Shown here: positions 6,579 through 13,194 of the stretch, piece after piece
Position numbering within the stretch: the first letter of the stretch is position 1
Layout of the letters: each line of letters begins with the position of its first letter
Assembly (NCBI GenBank): GCA_964358645.1
Contig: CAYHPW010000055.1
Span: 1-15,698, forward strand
DNA: 15,698 nucleotides
DNA from: JBBTDV01 sp038042605
GTDB taxonomy: Bacteria; Bdellovibrionota; UBA1018
Reading direction: 5' to 3'
Made by a program: the position numbers and the translations under genes
The notes under the pieces: generated by a model
The model's database searches: none
Told to the model about the DNA's origin: nothing
What the model saw: the letters and a program-made list of their open reading frames with translations, nothing else

Positions 6579-7307
6579 TTAGAAGCAGTCGTTTAAAATC
6601 TTTTCACTAAGTTCAAGAGTTACATTTCCATGTTCACCAAGACATGTCATCTCATGCCCGCTTAGGCTCTCAAGTACAGCTGGAATATCACTCTTGCTTA
6701 CATTGTATTCTCTCAGGCGGGTGGGCACCCCCAAGGACTGGAAGAATGCTTCAGTTTTAGAAATAGTTTGCGCGATACGGGCCTCTTCCGCGCCAGCTTT
6801 AATGTTCCAGACCCGGTCCGCATATTGAAGAAGTTTTTCTTTTTTTTCAGCGGATAAAATCCGCATCAACGCAGGGTAAACCACGGCCAATGTGCGGCCA
6901 TGATCAATTCCAAACATTGCGGTCAGTTCGTGACCGATCATATGGGTGGCCCAGTCCTGCGGAACACCGACACCGATCAGTCCGTTTAAAGCCATCGTCG
7001 CGGCCCACATGAAGTTGGCGCGTGCATCGTAGTCCGTAGGGTTTTGCAAGGTCTTGGGTCCCTCAGTGATCAAGGTTCTCAGGATGCCTTCGGCGAATTG
7101 GTCCTGGATCATCGCATTTACGGGATACGTCAGGTACTGTTCCGTGACGTGGACAAAAGCATCGATAATACCGTTGGCAACTTGTTTCACTGGCAGAGAA
7201 AACGTGACCGTAGGATCGAGTACGCTGAAACTCGGAAAAACATGCGGGCTTAGAAACACGAGTTTGCTATGGGTCTCCGTACGGGTGATGACCGCGCCGC
7301 AATTCAT
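6579..7307 (-). CDS. yqhD: Iron-containing alcohol dehydrogenase YqhD type, C-terminal part of a split gene
   Basis: This frame holds the metal-binding two thirds of a YqhD-like NADP-dependent alcohol/aldehyde dehydrogenase, an enzyme that reduces short and medium aldehydes in the cytoplasm. The stretch FSLPVKQVANGIIDAFVHVT contains the Asp and first His of the iron site, and HMIGHELTAMFGIDHGRTLA contains the two later His ligands. GVPQDWATH is also typical. The ATG at 7307 is internal to the family alignment (TLPATGSE-MNCGAVI), so it is not a natural start: the same frame is open further upstream and encodes LPFGTILTLPATGSE. Together with the fragment at 7312-7737 it makes the full family length (about 386 residues). 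Identity is very secure. Whether the split is real is open. Confidence 0.88.
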   Translation of the reverse strand: MNCGAVITRTETHSKLVFLSPHVFPSFSVLDPTVTFSLPVKQVANGIIDAFVHVTEQYLTYPVNAMIQDQFAEGILRTLITEGPKTLQNPTDYDARANFMWAATMALNGLIGVGVPQDWATHMIGHELTAMFGIDHGRTLAVVYPALMRILSAEKKEKLLQYADRVWNIKAGAEEARIAQTISKTEAFFQSLGVPTRLREYNVSKSDIPAVLESLSGHEMTCLGEHGNVTLELSEKILNDCF

Positions 7308-7311
7308 CTCA

Positions 7312-7737
7312 CTACCGGTAGCTGGCAGGGTCAGGATGGTTCCGAATGGAAGCGCGCGGGTGGGTAGTTTTACCAGTAAGGAACTGCCACGGATCCGCTT
7401 CTTCAGTCAGCGGAGCAGCAGCCGCAATGAACTTGGTCCCGTCGATCACAGAACCACCACCGGCTGCCAGGAGAAAATCCACTTTTTCTCGTCTGACAAG
7501 CGCGACCGCTTTCATCAGTGTTTCATAAGTGGGGTTGGGCTCGATTCCGCCGAATTCCAGCACGGGACGCCCACGGAGAGCGTCTTTAAGCAGATCATAT
7601 ACGCCATTTGCCTTTATGCTGCCGCCTCCGTAAGTGAGCAGGATCCGGGCGCTGCTTGGTATTTCATCGCCTATCGCCTTGATTTGATCTTTCCCAAATA
7701 TGATTTTAGTAGGATTCCAGAAAGTGAAATTAAGCAT
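7312..7737 (-). CDS. yqhD: Iron-containing alcohol dehydrogenase YqhD type, N-terminal part of a split gene
   Basis: The fragment carries the NADP-binding half of a YqhD-like enzyme: MLNFTFWNPTKIIFGKDQI, LLTYGGGSIKANGVYDLL, EFGGIEPNPTYETLMKAV and FLLAAGGGSVIDGTKFIAAA. After DPWQFLTGKTTHPRA the family sequence breaks off into a short unrelated tail (SIRNHPDPASYR) and a TAG. The family sequence resumes in another frame at the CG-repeat tract at 7352-7360. I start the gene at ATG 7737, which matches the family N-terminus. An in-frame upstream ATG at 7785 would add 16 unrelated residues and overlap the preceding gene. Alone this piece lacks the iron ligands and would not be active. Confidence 0.88.
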   Translation of the reverse strand: MLNFTFWNPTKIIFGKDQIKAIGDEIPSSARILLTYGGGSIKANGVYDLLKDALRGRPVLEFGGIEPNPTYETLMKAVALVRREKVDFLLAAGGGSVIDGTKFIAAAAPLTEEADPWQFLTGKTTHPRASIRNHPDPASYR

Positions 7738-7768
7738 ATCCAGCCCGTGCCTTGAACAGACAATTACC

Positions 7769-8926
7769 CTAAAATGGCCTCCCACCGTTGATGGGGATAC
7801 CTGAGGGACTGCCTTCGTCGGATCCGGGAGCGCTAATCGATGGGGTTAACTGAACAGAACCAAGTATCGCACCGCGATCTTCGGTAACATTAACCTTCAC
7901 CGACATGCTAGCCTCAACACCTGCATAATAAACACATGGAGTGTATGTTGTATATAATCTGGTATTGGGATTCATTCTGCAGGGTAGTATCCTATGCTCT
8001 GCTGGGGTGGATGATAATGTCGTGGTATATTTTAAGGTGCTCCCAAATGCATCTAAGTAAGCATTTTCTGGGGCACTAGGATTAAAAGGGAACTTACATT
8101 TAGGCCCATCGGGCTTAAAATAGCAGTACCCGGTAGCACTTAATTTGAGCGTTGTGTTTGGCTTAATTACTTTATTCTCAAAAGCAAAAGAGAAACGATC
8201 ATCGCTATCAACAGTAGGCTCGGTATAGAAATTTACTTTCTTCACCAATCCACCCTTGCTTACAGATGAATACTTGGCCCATGATGTAATTGGAGGCTCT
8301 AGTCTTCCATATGTATTTTCAGCCTCTCTACCTAATGCTGTTAAAAAATTTTCATCGCTCCAATTATAATAATTTGTGATATTGTCGTCTGGGATATCAG
8401 AACGCAGCCGCGCATTTTCTCCCTTCCACTCACGACAATTTTTAGTAACAGTGCCACTACATACACTATCACAGTAAGCACTATTACTAGCTGCACGATA
8501 GTCCCCATTCTTCTTTCTGGTTGCTAAAACTACTTTATTATCCGCAATAACCTCATTCTTAGTAGGATCGGTAGAGGACGTATAGCTTTTAGGATTCACC
8601 CATGCATTGTCACATCTCTTGATTTCCCGGCATATTTTATTATCCACGAAATATTCCGGATCACAATTCATCACAGCAATAGACATAAACAACTCAGGTT
8701 GCATGACAGAAACAACAACATTCTGATCTTTATCCGACAAGTTAGTTAGCGAGATAGCTAAATTAAAACCAAGGCCACTAGGCCCACCCTCTCCGACTGA
8801 CCTTGATGATGCCACAACAGGATAAGTAATGGCACTCCTACCCGACCAAGCATATGGGCTGGATACTGTTATTGACAAAACCCCGACCAACAGCCCATCC
8901 CGCCAAAGATGTTTTAGACGATTCAT
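7769..8926 (-). CDS. Cysteine-rich exported protein of unknown function
   Basis: The 385-residue protein starts with a signal peptide (MNRLKHLWRDGLLVGVLSIT, cleavage probably after AWS or nearby), with no lipobox. The mature part carries ten Cys in pairs or loose clusters (for example MNCDPEYFVDNKIC, YCDSVC, GYCYFKPDGPKC), which points to disulfides outside the cytoplasm. The N-terminal half has a beta-rich LAISLTNLSDKDQNVVVSV segment. The region of YFVDNK to REAENTYG is polar and Asn/Tyr-rich, and the tail is Gly/Pro/Ser-rich (SAPGSDEGSPSGIPINGG). AAAGG eight bases before ATG 8926 supports the start. I do not recognise a family. It is followed after 31 bases by the split dehydrogenase and is divergent from the membrane-protein gene at 9036. 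Confidence 0.72.
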   Translation of the reverse strand: MNRLKHLWRDGLLVGVLSITVSSPYAWSGRSAITYPVVASSRSVGEGGPSGLGFNLAISLTNLSDKDQNVVVSVMQPELFMSIAVMNCDPEYFVDNKICREIKRCDNAWVNPKSYTSSTDPTKNEVIADNKVVLATRKKNGDYRAASNSAYCDSVCSGTVTKNCREWKGENARLRSDIPDDNITNYYNWSDENFLTALGREAENTYGRLEPPITSWAKYSSVSKGGLVKKVNFYTEPTVDSDDRFSFAFENKVIKPNTTLKLSATGYCYFKPDGPKCKFPFNPSAPENAYLDAFGSTLKYTTTLSSTPAEHRILPCRMNPNTRLYTTYTPCVYYAGVEASMSVKVNVTEDRGAILGSVQLTPSISAPGSDEGSPSGIPINGGRPF

Positions 8927-9035
8927 AAGGGAAGCCTTTCTTGATAAATTTTAAGCATTTCCTATTCATAAAATTCTAGACTTATTTTTTGTATGCGTCA
9001 TTAATCTTTAACAAAATATTGTCGATAGAGTGTAC
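8927..9035. promoter_or_regulatory. AT-rich divergent intergenic region
   Basis: These 109 bases separate the starts of two divergent genes and must hold promoters for both directions. The stretch is strongly AT-rich (runs such as TTATTTTTTG and TTTAACAAAATATTG), but I cannot pick convincing -35/-10 pairs. An AAAGG at the right place serves the leftward gene. Confidence 0.45.
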
Positions 9036-9539
9036 ATGGGGAAGTCAACAGTTACGCGCCGTTTCCCAATAAACCCTATGGAAGGCGTTATCTTCGCTCT
9101 TTTCGTGGCACTGTTCGCAAGATCCGTTTACAACTTGTTCTACGAACGGCAAAGCTTCATCTCCCCCACCCCACAAATGACACTCACAACTATAAGCAGC
9201 GAAAGCCGTGCACCGGCTGGCTCAGTCCCGCAATCCTTTCTCAACATCGATGTAAGCTGTAACTCACCGCTCGTCGAACAAAACACTGGCGCCGTCAAAG
9301 CCAGGCTGAGTGGGCAGCTTTGCGGATCTATCCAGGGCCTGGACGCATCAAAGCTCGCAAAAACATCAGCAGTTAACGGCTCCAACAAATTCATCGCCAC
9401 TATATTCACCGATATAGGTGGCGGAAAATACTCAACGGATTACATCCCTCTCAATCTTGGGAAAAACCCGATACATGTTGAATTTACATACAAGGACGGC
9501 AAGATAGTAGCCCAAGACGTAAACCTAACTAGGAACTAA
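9036..9539 (+). CDS. Small membrane-anchored protein of unknown function
   Basis: The protein (167 residues from ATG 9036; a GTG at 9030 is in frame two codons earlier) has a short basic N-terminus (MGKSTVTRRF). One hydrophobic segment follows (EGVIFALFVALFARSVYNLF, about residues 16-35), then a soluble part that should lie in the periplasm. The soluble part has a polar linker rich in Ser, Thr and Pro, two Cys about 22 residues apart (VSCNSP and QLCGS), and a beta-rich C-terminus (IHVEFTYKDGKIVAQDVNL). The layout resembles a bitopic anchor protein. I recognise no family. It ends ten bases before serB and is probably co-transcribed with it, though no functional link is evident. Confidence 0.7.
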   Translation: MGKSTVTRRFPINPMEGVIFALFVALFARSVYNLFYERQSFISPTPQMTLTTISSESRAPAGSVPQSFLNIDVSCNSPLVEQNTGAVKARLSGQLCGSIQGLDASKLAKTSAVNGSNKFIATIFTDIGGGKYSTDYIPLNLGKNPIHVEFTYKDGKIVAQDVNLTRN

Positions 9540-9549
9540 TATACTCCGT

Positions 9550-10749
9550 ATGAAACGGATGAAATCAAGTTTTTTAATCACAGTCTCAGGCAAGGACCGC
9601 CCTGGGATAACCGCAGCCATCACGGGCGTGCTCGCTAAGAGTGGCGCCGAAATAATCGATGTTGCACAGGCCGTGATACATGAGTTGCTTTCACTCTCGA
9701 TCCTTTGCGAGTTAAGCAATGACGAAACCGCGCTGAAAGAACTCGTGCTTAAAACAAATGAACTAGGCATGAAGCTTGAGTTTAAAAAAGCAGACCATGA
9801 ATCAAGCAAGAAAACACCTGGTATCCCAAAGGCACACCATTACGCCGTCACGCTCATAGCTGACAGAATTACCGCAGCAGCACTTCATGACGTTTCATCC
9901 ACGCTAGCAAGCCATGACATGAACATAGACGTGATAAAGCGCCTAAGCGAAGGCGCTTTCAGCAGTGTCGAGATGCTAGTCTCGTCGGCTGATGAAATAA
10001 ACAAATCTAAACTTAAAAAAGAGCTACTCTCCCTGGCTGCGAGGCATTTGATCGACATTGCCCTGCAATCAGAAGGGCTCTACCGGCGCGCAAAGCGTCT
10101 CGTTGTGATGGACATGGACTCTACACTGATCCAAAGCGAAGTAATCGATGAGCTTGCTAAAGAAAAAGGGACGTTCAAAGAAGTTTCAGATATCACGCAA
10201 AGAGCGATGGCAGGCGAAATTAATTACGACGAAAGCCTTAGACAAAGATGCGCTAAAATCGCGGGTCTTACGACGGCAGACCTGGAAAAAGTCTTTGACA
10301 GAATCACGCTCACACCAGGCGCAAAAGACCTGATACGTGTCCTTAAAAAACTTGGTTACAAAATCGCAGTGATCAGCGGCGGTTTTACCTTCGTGGCCGA
10401 CAGGTTAAAGGAGAGGCTACACCTTGACTATGCTTTCGCAAACGAACTTGAATTGGAAAGCAACATAGTAACCGGCAAGGTGATCCCGCCGATTGTGAAC
10501 TCAGCTAGGAAGGCTGATCTACTTGATGTGATTGCACAGCAGGAACATATCTTACTTGATCAGGTTATCGCGATCGGCGACGGCGCGAATGACCTACTGA
10601 TGCTTGAAAAAGCCGGCCTCGGCATTGCGTTCAACGCAAAGCCGACGGTACGTGAAAAGGCCGACCTTGCCATAAGCCAAAAAAACATGCGGTCGATACT
10701 GTATCTGCTCGGCCTGTCCGAAAAAGATCTATCCGAAGCGCTGCGGTAA
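9550..10749 (+). CDS. serB: Phosphoserine phosphatase SerB with N-terminal ACT domains
   Basis: SerB hydrolyses O-phosphoserine to serine, the last step of serine biosynthesis, in the cytoplasm. The 399-residue protein is longer than E. coli SerB (about 320) because it has two ACT-like regulatory domains. The first is at about 6-80 (LITVSGKDRPGITAAITGVL) and the second at about 97-165 (YAVTLIADRITAAALHDVSS). The HAD catalytic part follows. Motif I is MDMDSTLIQSE with nucleophile D188 and acid D190, motif II is SGGF with S276, K321 lies in SARKAD, and motif IV is GDGANDLLM with D344 and D348. All catalytic residues are present. ACT domains in this family can bind amino acids, so feedback by serine or glycine is plausible. 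Start at 9550 or at Met-4 (9559); no strong Shine-Dalgarno. Ends five bases from the convergent MCE gene. Confidence 0.96.
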   Translation: MKRMKSSFLITVSGKDRPGITAAITGVLAKSGAEIIDVAQAVIHELLSLSILCELSNDETALKELVLKTNELGMKLEFKKADHESSKKTPGIPKAHHYAVTLIADRITAAALHDVSSTLASHDMNIDVIKRLSEGAFSSVEMLVSSADEINKSKLKKELLSLAARHLIDIALQSEGLYRRAKRLVVMDMDSTLIQSEVIDELAKEKGTFKEVSDITQRAMAGEINYDESLRQRCAKIAGLTTADLEKVFDRITLTPGAKDLIRVLKKLGYKIAVISGGFTFVADRLKERLHLDYAFANELELESNIVTGKVIPPIVNSARKADLLDVIAQQEHILLDQVIAIGDGANDLLMLEKAGLGIAFNAKPTVREKADLAISQKNMRSILYLLGLSEKDLSEALR

Positions 10750-10754
10750 CCGCA

Positions 10755-12353
10755 TCACCTTAAAGCAAATAAAATCTTGATGTCATCATCATCGAAGGCT
10801 ATGCCTGCACCATAAAAATACGGGATTTTGTTATTAACTTCCCTGATACCTTCTAGACCTGATTTTACGTAAAGACCTGAAAAAGCTCCGACTAATGGGT
10901 GAAAAACAGCAAACAAGCGATCATCCACGCCTCTGCCACCGCGGTAATAAATATCATTCTCGAGATAAAACCGTTCCTTCCACTCCGCTGCACCAAAATA
11001 AGTTTTTATAGATACCGCACCATCCCCATAAAGCGCACCAATAGATAAATCAAGGCGCTCATAAAAAACCCTCCCGATCATTGCCGTAAATAAAATTCCT
11101 GTTTGTTCAATCTGGGTTTTTTGCTCTTCTTTTTCTTCCTGCGTCGTACTTGCTACACCATTCGTGGTGGTGGTTGTCGTTGTGTTTGTTTTCGTATTAA
11201 GAGAAATGCGATTGCCTCGCGGATCAACTGACAAACCTAGCAGGTAGTAACGCTTCTGGCGAGGCCAGATTGCAACCCTGAACCAACCCCTTCCACCATC
11301 GTGGCCAGTTATCCTCTCCCCACCTATATCAACGGTGAACCTTATACCACTGACCTTGGATAACAACCTGTTTAGGTTCCTGATCGCATCCCTGATTTCC
11401 TCGGCATAAGAAGGATCATTAAGAAGCATTCCCACTGACCCCTCACCCTTATTAACTCTGGTCATCAAGGATCTTAGCTGCTCGATCGCGTCTTCAAGCT
11501 TAGCAAGCGTTCTTTGCGCTGTTTGGTTTAGACCGCCTTCTGGTGAAAGCGTGCGCGAAGCATTTTCAAGCGTCTTGTTTAACTGCCTCATCGTTTGCCT
11601 GAGCTCTTCTGGGTTGATGGCTTGTTTTAAATTACTTGTAAGGCTCGTCATTTCATTAACCAGTGAATCCACCCGGCTTACAAGCTGCTGGACGTCTTGC
11701 GACTGTGAGCCAACCGGAATCTCGCGACCTGCATGGATTGGCGTTTTATTTGGCACGGGCTTGGTGTTAGGCGACGAAGAGGTGGCCACAGGCGCAGGCG
11801 ACGGCGAGTGCTCAGGAGAAGGGCTCGTTGATATTTCAACAGGCGCACTTGGCTCATCCGCTGTAGCTTGATCTTCGCCAAAGGCCGCGGCAGCAAACTG
11901 GCCTATGAAAACTGCCATGGTAAAATTAGATGGCGCAAAAAGAAATCCGCGCTCTTGATCGTGTTCAGATGGCTCGTGTTCAACCGGCGGCCCCACATAC
12001 TTAACAGGTTTTAACTCAACGAACTTATCACCTAGAAATCCTTCACCTCTTATGTACGCGCGCGTAGAAGGCAACACCTCGACCGCGGCTGTGATGCAAA
12101 TCCCAAGACTCACATGAGTTTCAGAAAGTTCCACCGTCTTAAGATATCCGATCTCAAGCCCAAGAGAGCGTATGGGTGACTTCATCTTGAGACCGGTGGC
12201 ATCCTCAACACTGATGTGTACAAGCTGGCAAGGCTTCCACCAAAACGGCTTATCATTCACATAAACAGTGACTGCGACCATCAAAAGCAGCCCGCACAAC
12301 GTGAAAATACCGACCTTAAAATACACTTTCATACCGCCTTCATTAGCGCTCAT
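10755..12353 (-). CDS. MCE-domain (MlaD-like) protein with long C-terminal extension
   Basis: The protein has a short cytoplasmic start, one membrane anchor (about 10-32) and one MCE domain (about 43-118). The domain contains VEDATGLKMKSPIRSLGLEIGYL and GEGFLGDKFVEL, the hallmarks of MlaD/PqiB-type lipid channels that bind phospholipid in the periplasm. A Pro/Ser-rich linker (about 165-205) leads to an alpha-helical coiled region (about 218-335: LVSRVDSLVNEMTSLTSNL, NPEELRQTMRQLNKTL). The C-terminal part (about 337-532) is rich in alternating aromatic strands (GWFRVAIWPRQKRYYLLGL to YFYGAGIAF), suggesting a beta domain possibly at the outer membrane. A seven-Thr run interrupts it. Met-8 (12332) is an alternative start. 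It begins two bases after the mlaE stop, so the two are translationally coupled. E. coli MlaD is about 180 residues. Confidence 0.88.
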   Translation of the reverse strand: MSANEGGMKVYFKVGIFTLCGLLLMVAVTVYVNDKPFWWKPCQLVHISVEDATGLKMKSPIRSLGLEIGYLKTVELSETHVSLGICITAAVEVLPSTRAYIRGEGFLGDKFVELKPVKYVGPPVEHEPSEHDQERGFLFAPSNFTMAVFIGQFAAAAFGEDQATADEPSAPVEISTSPSPEHSPSPAPVATSSSPNTKPVPNKTPIHAGREIPVGSQSQDVQQLVSRVDSLVNEMTSLTSNLKQAINPEELRQTMRQLNKTLENASRTLSPEGGLNQTAQRTLAKLEDAIEQLRSLMTRVNKGEGSVGMLLNDPSYAEEIRDAIRNLNRLLSKVSGIRFTVDIGGERITGHDGGRGWFRVAIWPRQKRYYLLGLSVDPRGNRISLNTKTNTTTTTTTNGVASTTQEEKEEQKTQIEQTGILFTAMIGRVFYERLDLSIGALYGDGAVSIKTYFGAAEWKERFYLENDIYYRGGRGVDDRLFAVFHPLVGAFSGLYVKSGLEGIREVNNKIPYFYGAGIAFDDDDIKILFALR

Positions 12354-12355
12354 AT

Positions 12356-13159
12356 TCAGAGTACCCTCAGTTTTGAAAACCCATACGGCAACAACGATGT
12401 AAGAATGTAGTCACTAAGCAGGATCGTCAGACAAGATGCCACTACGCTGGTCCTAGTAGCATGTCCGACTGCTCTCGCCCCGCCATAGGCGCGGAAGCCA
12501 CAAAAACAGCCGATCCATGTCAAAACCAGCCCGAATACCGACGCCTTTACCAGACAGTGTACCACCTCGATGGCATCAACGATTTTTGTAAATTGCTTCC
12601 AAAAAATTGCCGGATCCAACCCCATCACACCACAGGAAACAACGGCAGAAGACAGCGACGCCACACTACAAAAAAAGATCGCGAGCAGCGGCATCATTAA
12701 AATTCCACCAGCCACTCTAGGAGCCACCAAATATTCCATCGGGTCAACAGCCATGACCTCAAGCGCGTCAATCTGCTCTGAAATCCTCATGCTGGAAATC
12801 TCAGCAGCCATCGCCGCGCCCGCCCTTCCTGTGACCATGATCGCCGCCATCACGGGACCAAGCTCCCGATATAGTGTAACACCAACGCTGCCGCCAAGCA
12901 GCGCTTCTGCGCCAAATAGGTGAAATGATATATATAATTGATAACCAAGCACCCCGCCTAGAAACATTGCCGCTACTATGTTGACTCCTAGCGAATTCAC
13001 ACCAATGAATTCACACTGCCTAATGAAAATACCACGACGTTTCCAAAAACCTCTGAACGCACGAAGAGTGTCTAGGACAAAAACAGTAAAATCTCCTAAA
13101 ACGATGATAAATGACTTTAATAATTCAAGTAGGTTCACTATTGGTTTAGTTAAGACCAT
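12356..13159 (-). CDS. mlaE: MlaE-family ABC transporter permease
   Basis: MlaE permeases form the inner-membrane part of lipid transporters between inner and outer membranes. The family core is present: LYRELGPVMAAIMVTGRAGAA, then MAAEISSMRISEQIDALEVM and AVDPMEYLVAPRV, where EQIDALEVM is the region that contacts the ATPase. Four or five hydrophobic segments follow the usual layout, and the end reads LLSDYILTSLL. I take ATG 13159 as start (267 residues, the usual family size). A GTG at 13210 is in frame but would overlap the divergent RND gene; neither has a clear Shine-Dalgarno. The MCE gene follows after two bases. No MlaF ATPase gene lies between or nearby in the window, although the permease would need one to work. 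Confidence 0.93.
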   Translation of the reverse strand: MVLTKPIVNLLELLKSFIIVLGDFTVFVLDTLRAFRGFWKRRGIFIRQCEFIGVNSLGVNIVAAMFLGGVLGYQLYISFHLFGAEALLGGSVGVTLYRELGPVMAAIMVTGRAGAAMAAEISSMRISEQIDALEVMAVDPMEYLVAPRVAGGILMMPLLAIFFCSVASLSSAVVSCGVMGLDPAIFWKQFTKIVDAIEVVHCLVKASVFGLVLTWIGCFCGFRAYGGARAVGHATRTSVVASCLTILLSDYILTSLLPYGFSKLRVL

Positions 13160-13194
13160 AAAGGCAATAAATACAAGGGACTTGGGGGGGCAGT
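13160..13194. promoter_or_regulatory. Short divergent start region between mlaE and the RND gene, with a G7 run
   Basis: Only 35 bases separate the two chosen divergent starts, too few for two full promoters, so at least one promoter must lie inside the neighbouring gene. Seven consecutive G at 13184-13190 lie four bases before the TTG start of the RND gene. Confidence 0.5.

Noticed and set aside
7054..7755. A long + strand open frame (233 codons) opposite the dehydrogenase gene
   Set aside because: It is antisense to an unmistakable YqhD sequence and its translation has no recognisable motif; GC-rich third positions of the real gene explain the open frame.
10742..10754. TGCGG-TAA-CCGCA hairpin over the convergent stops of serB and the MCE gene
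   Set aside because: A five-pair stem with a three-base loop and no T run is too short to call a terminator and can arise by chance.
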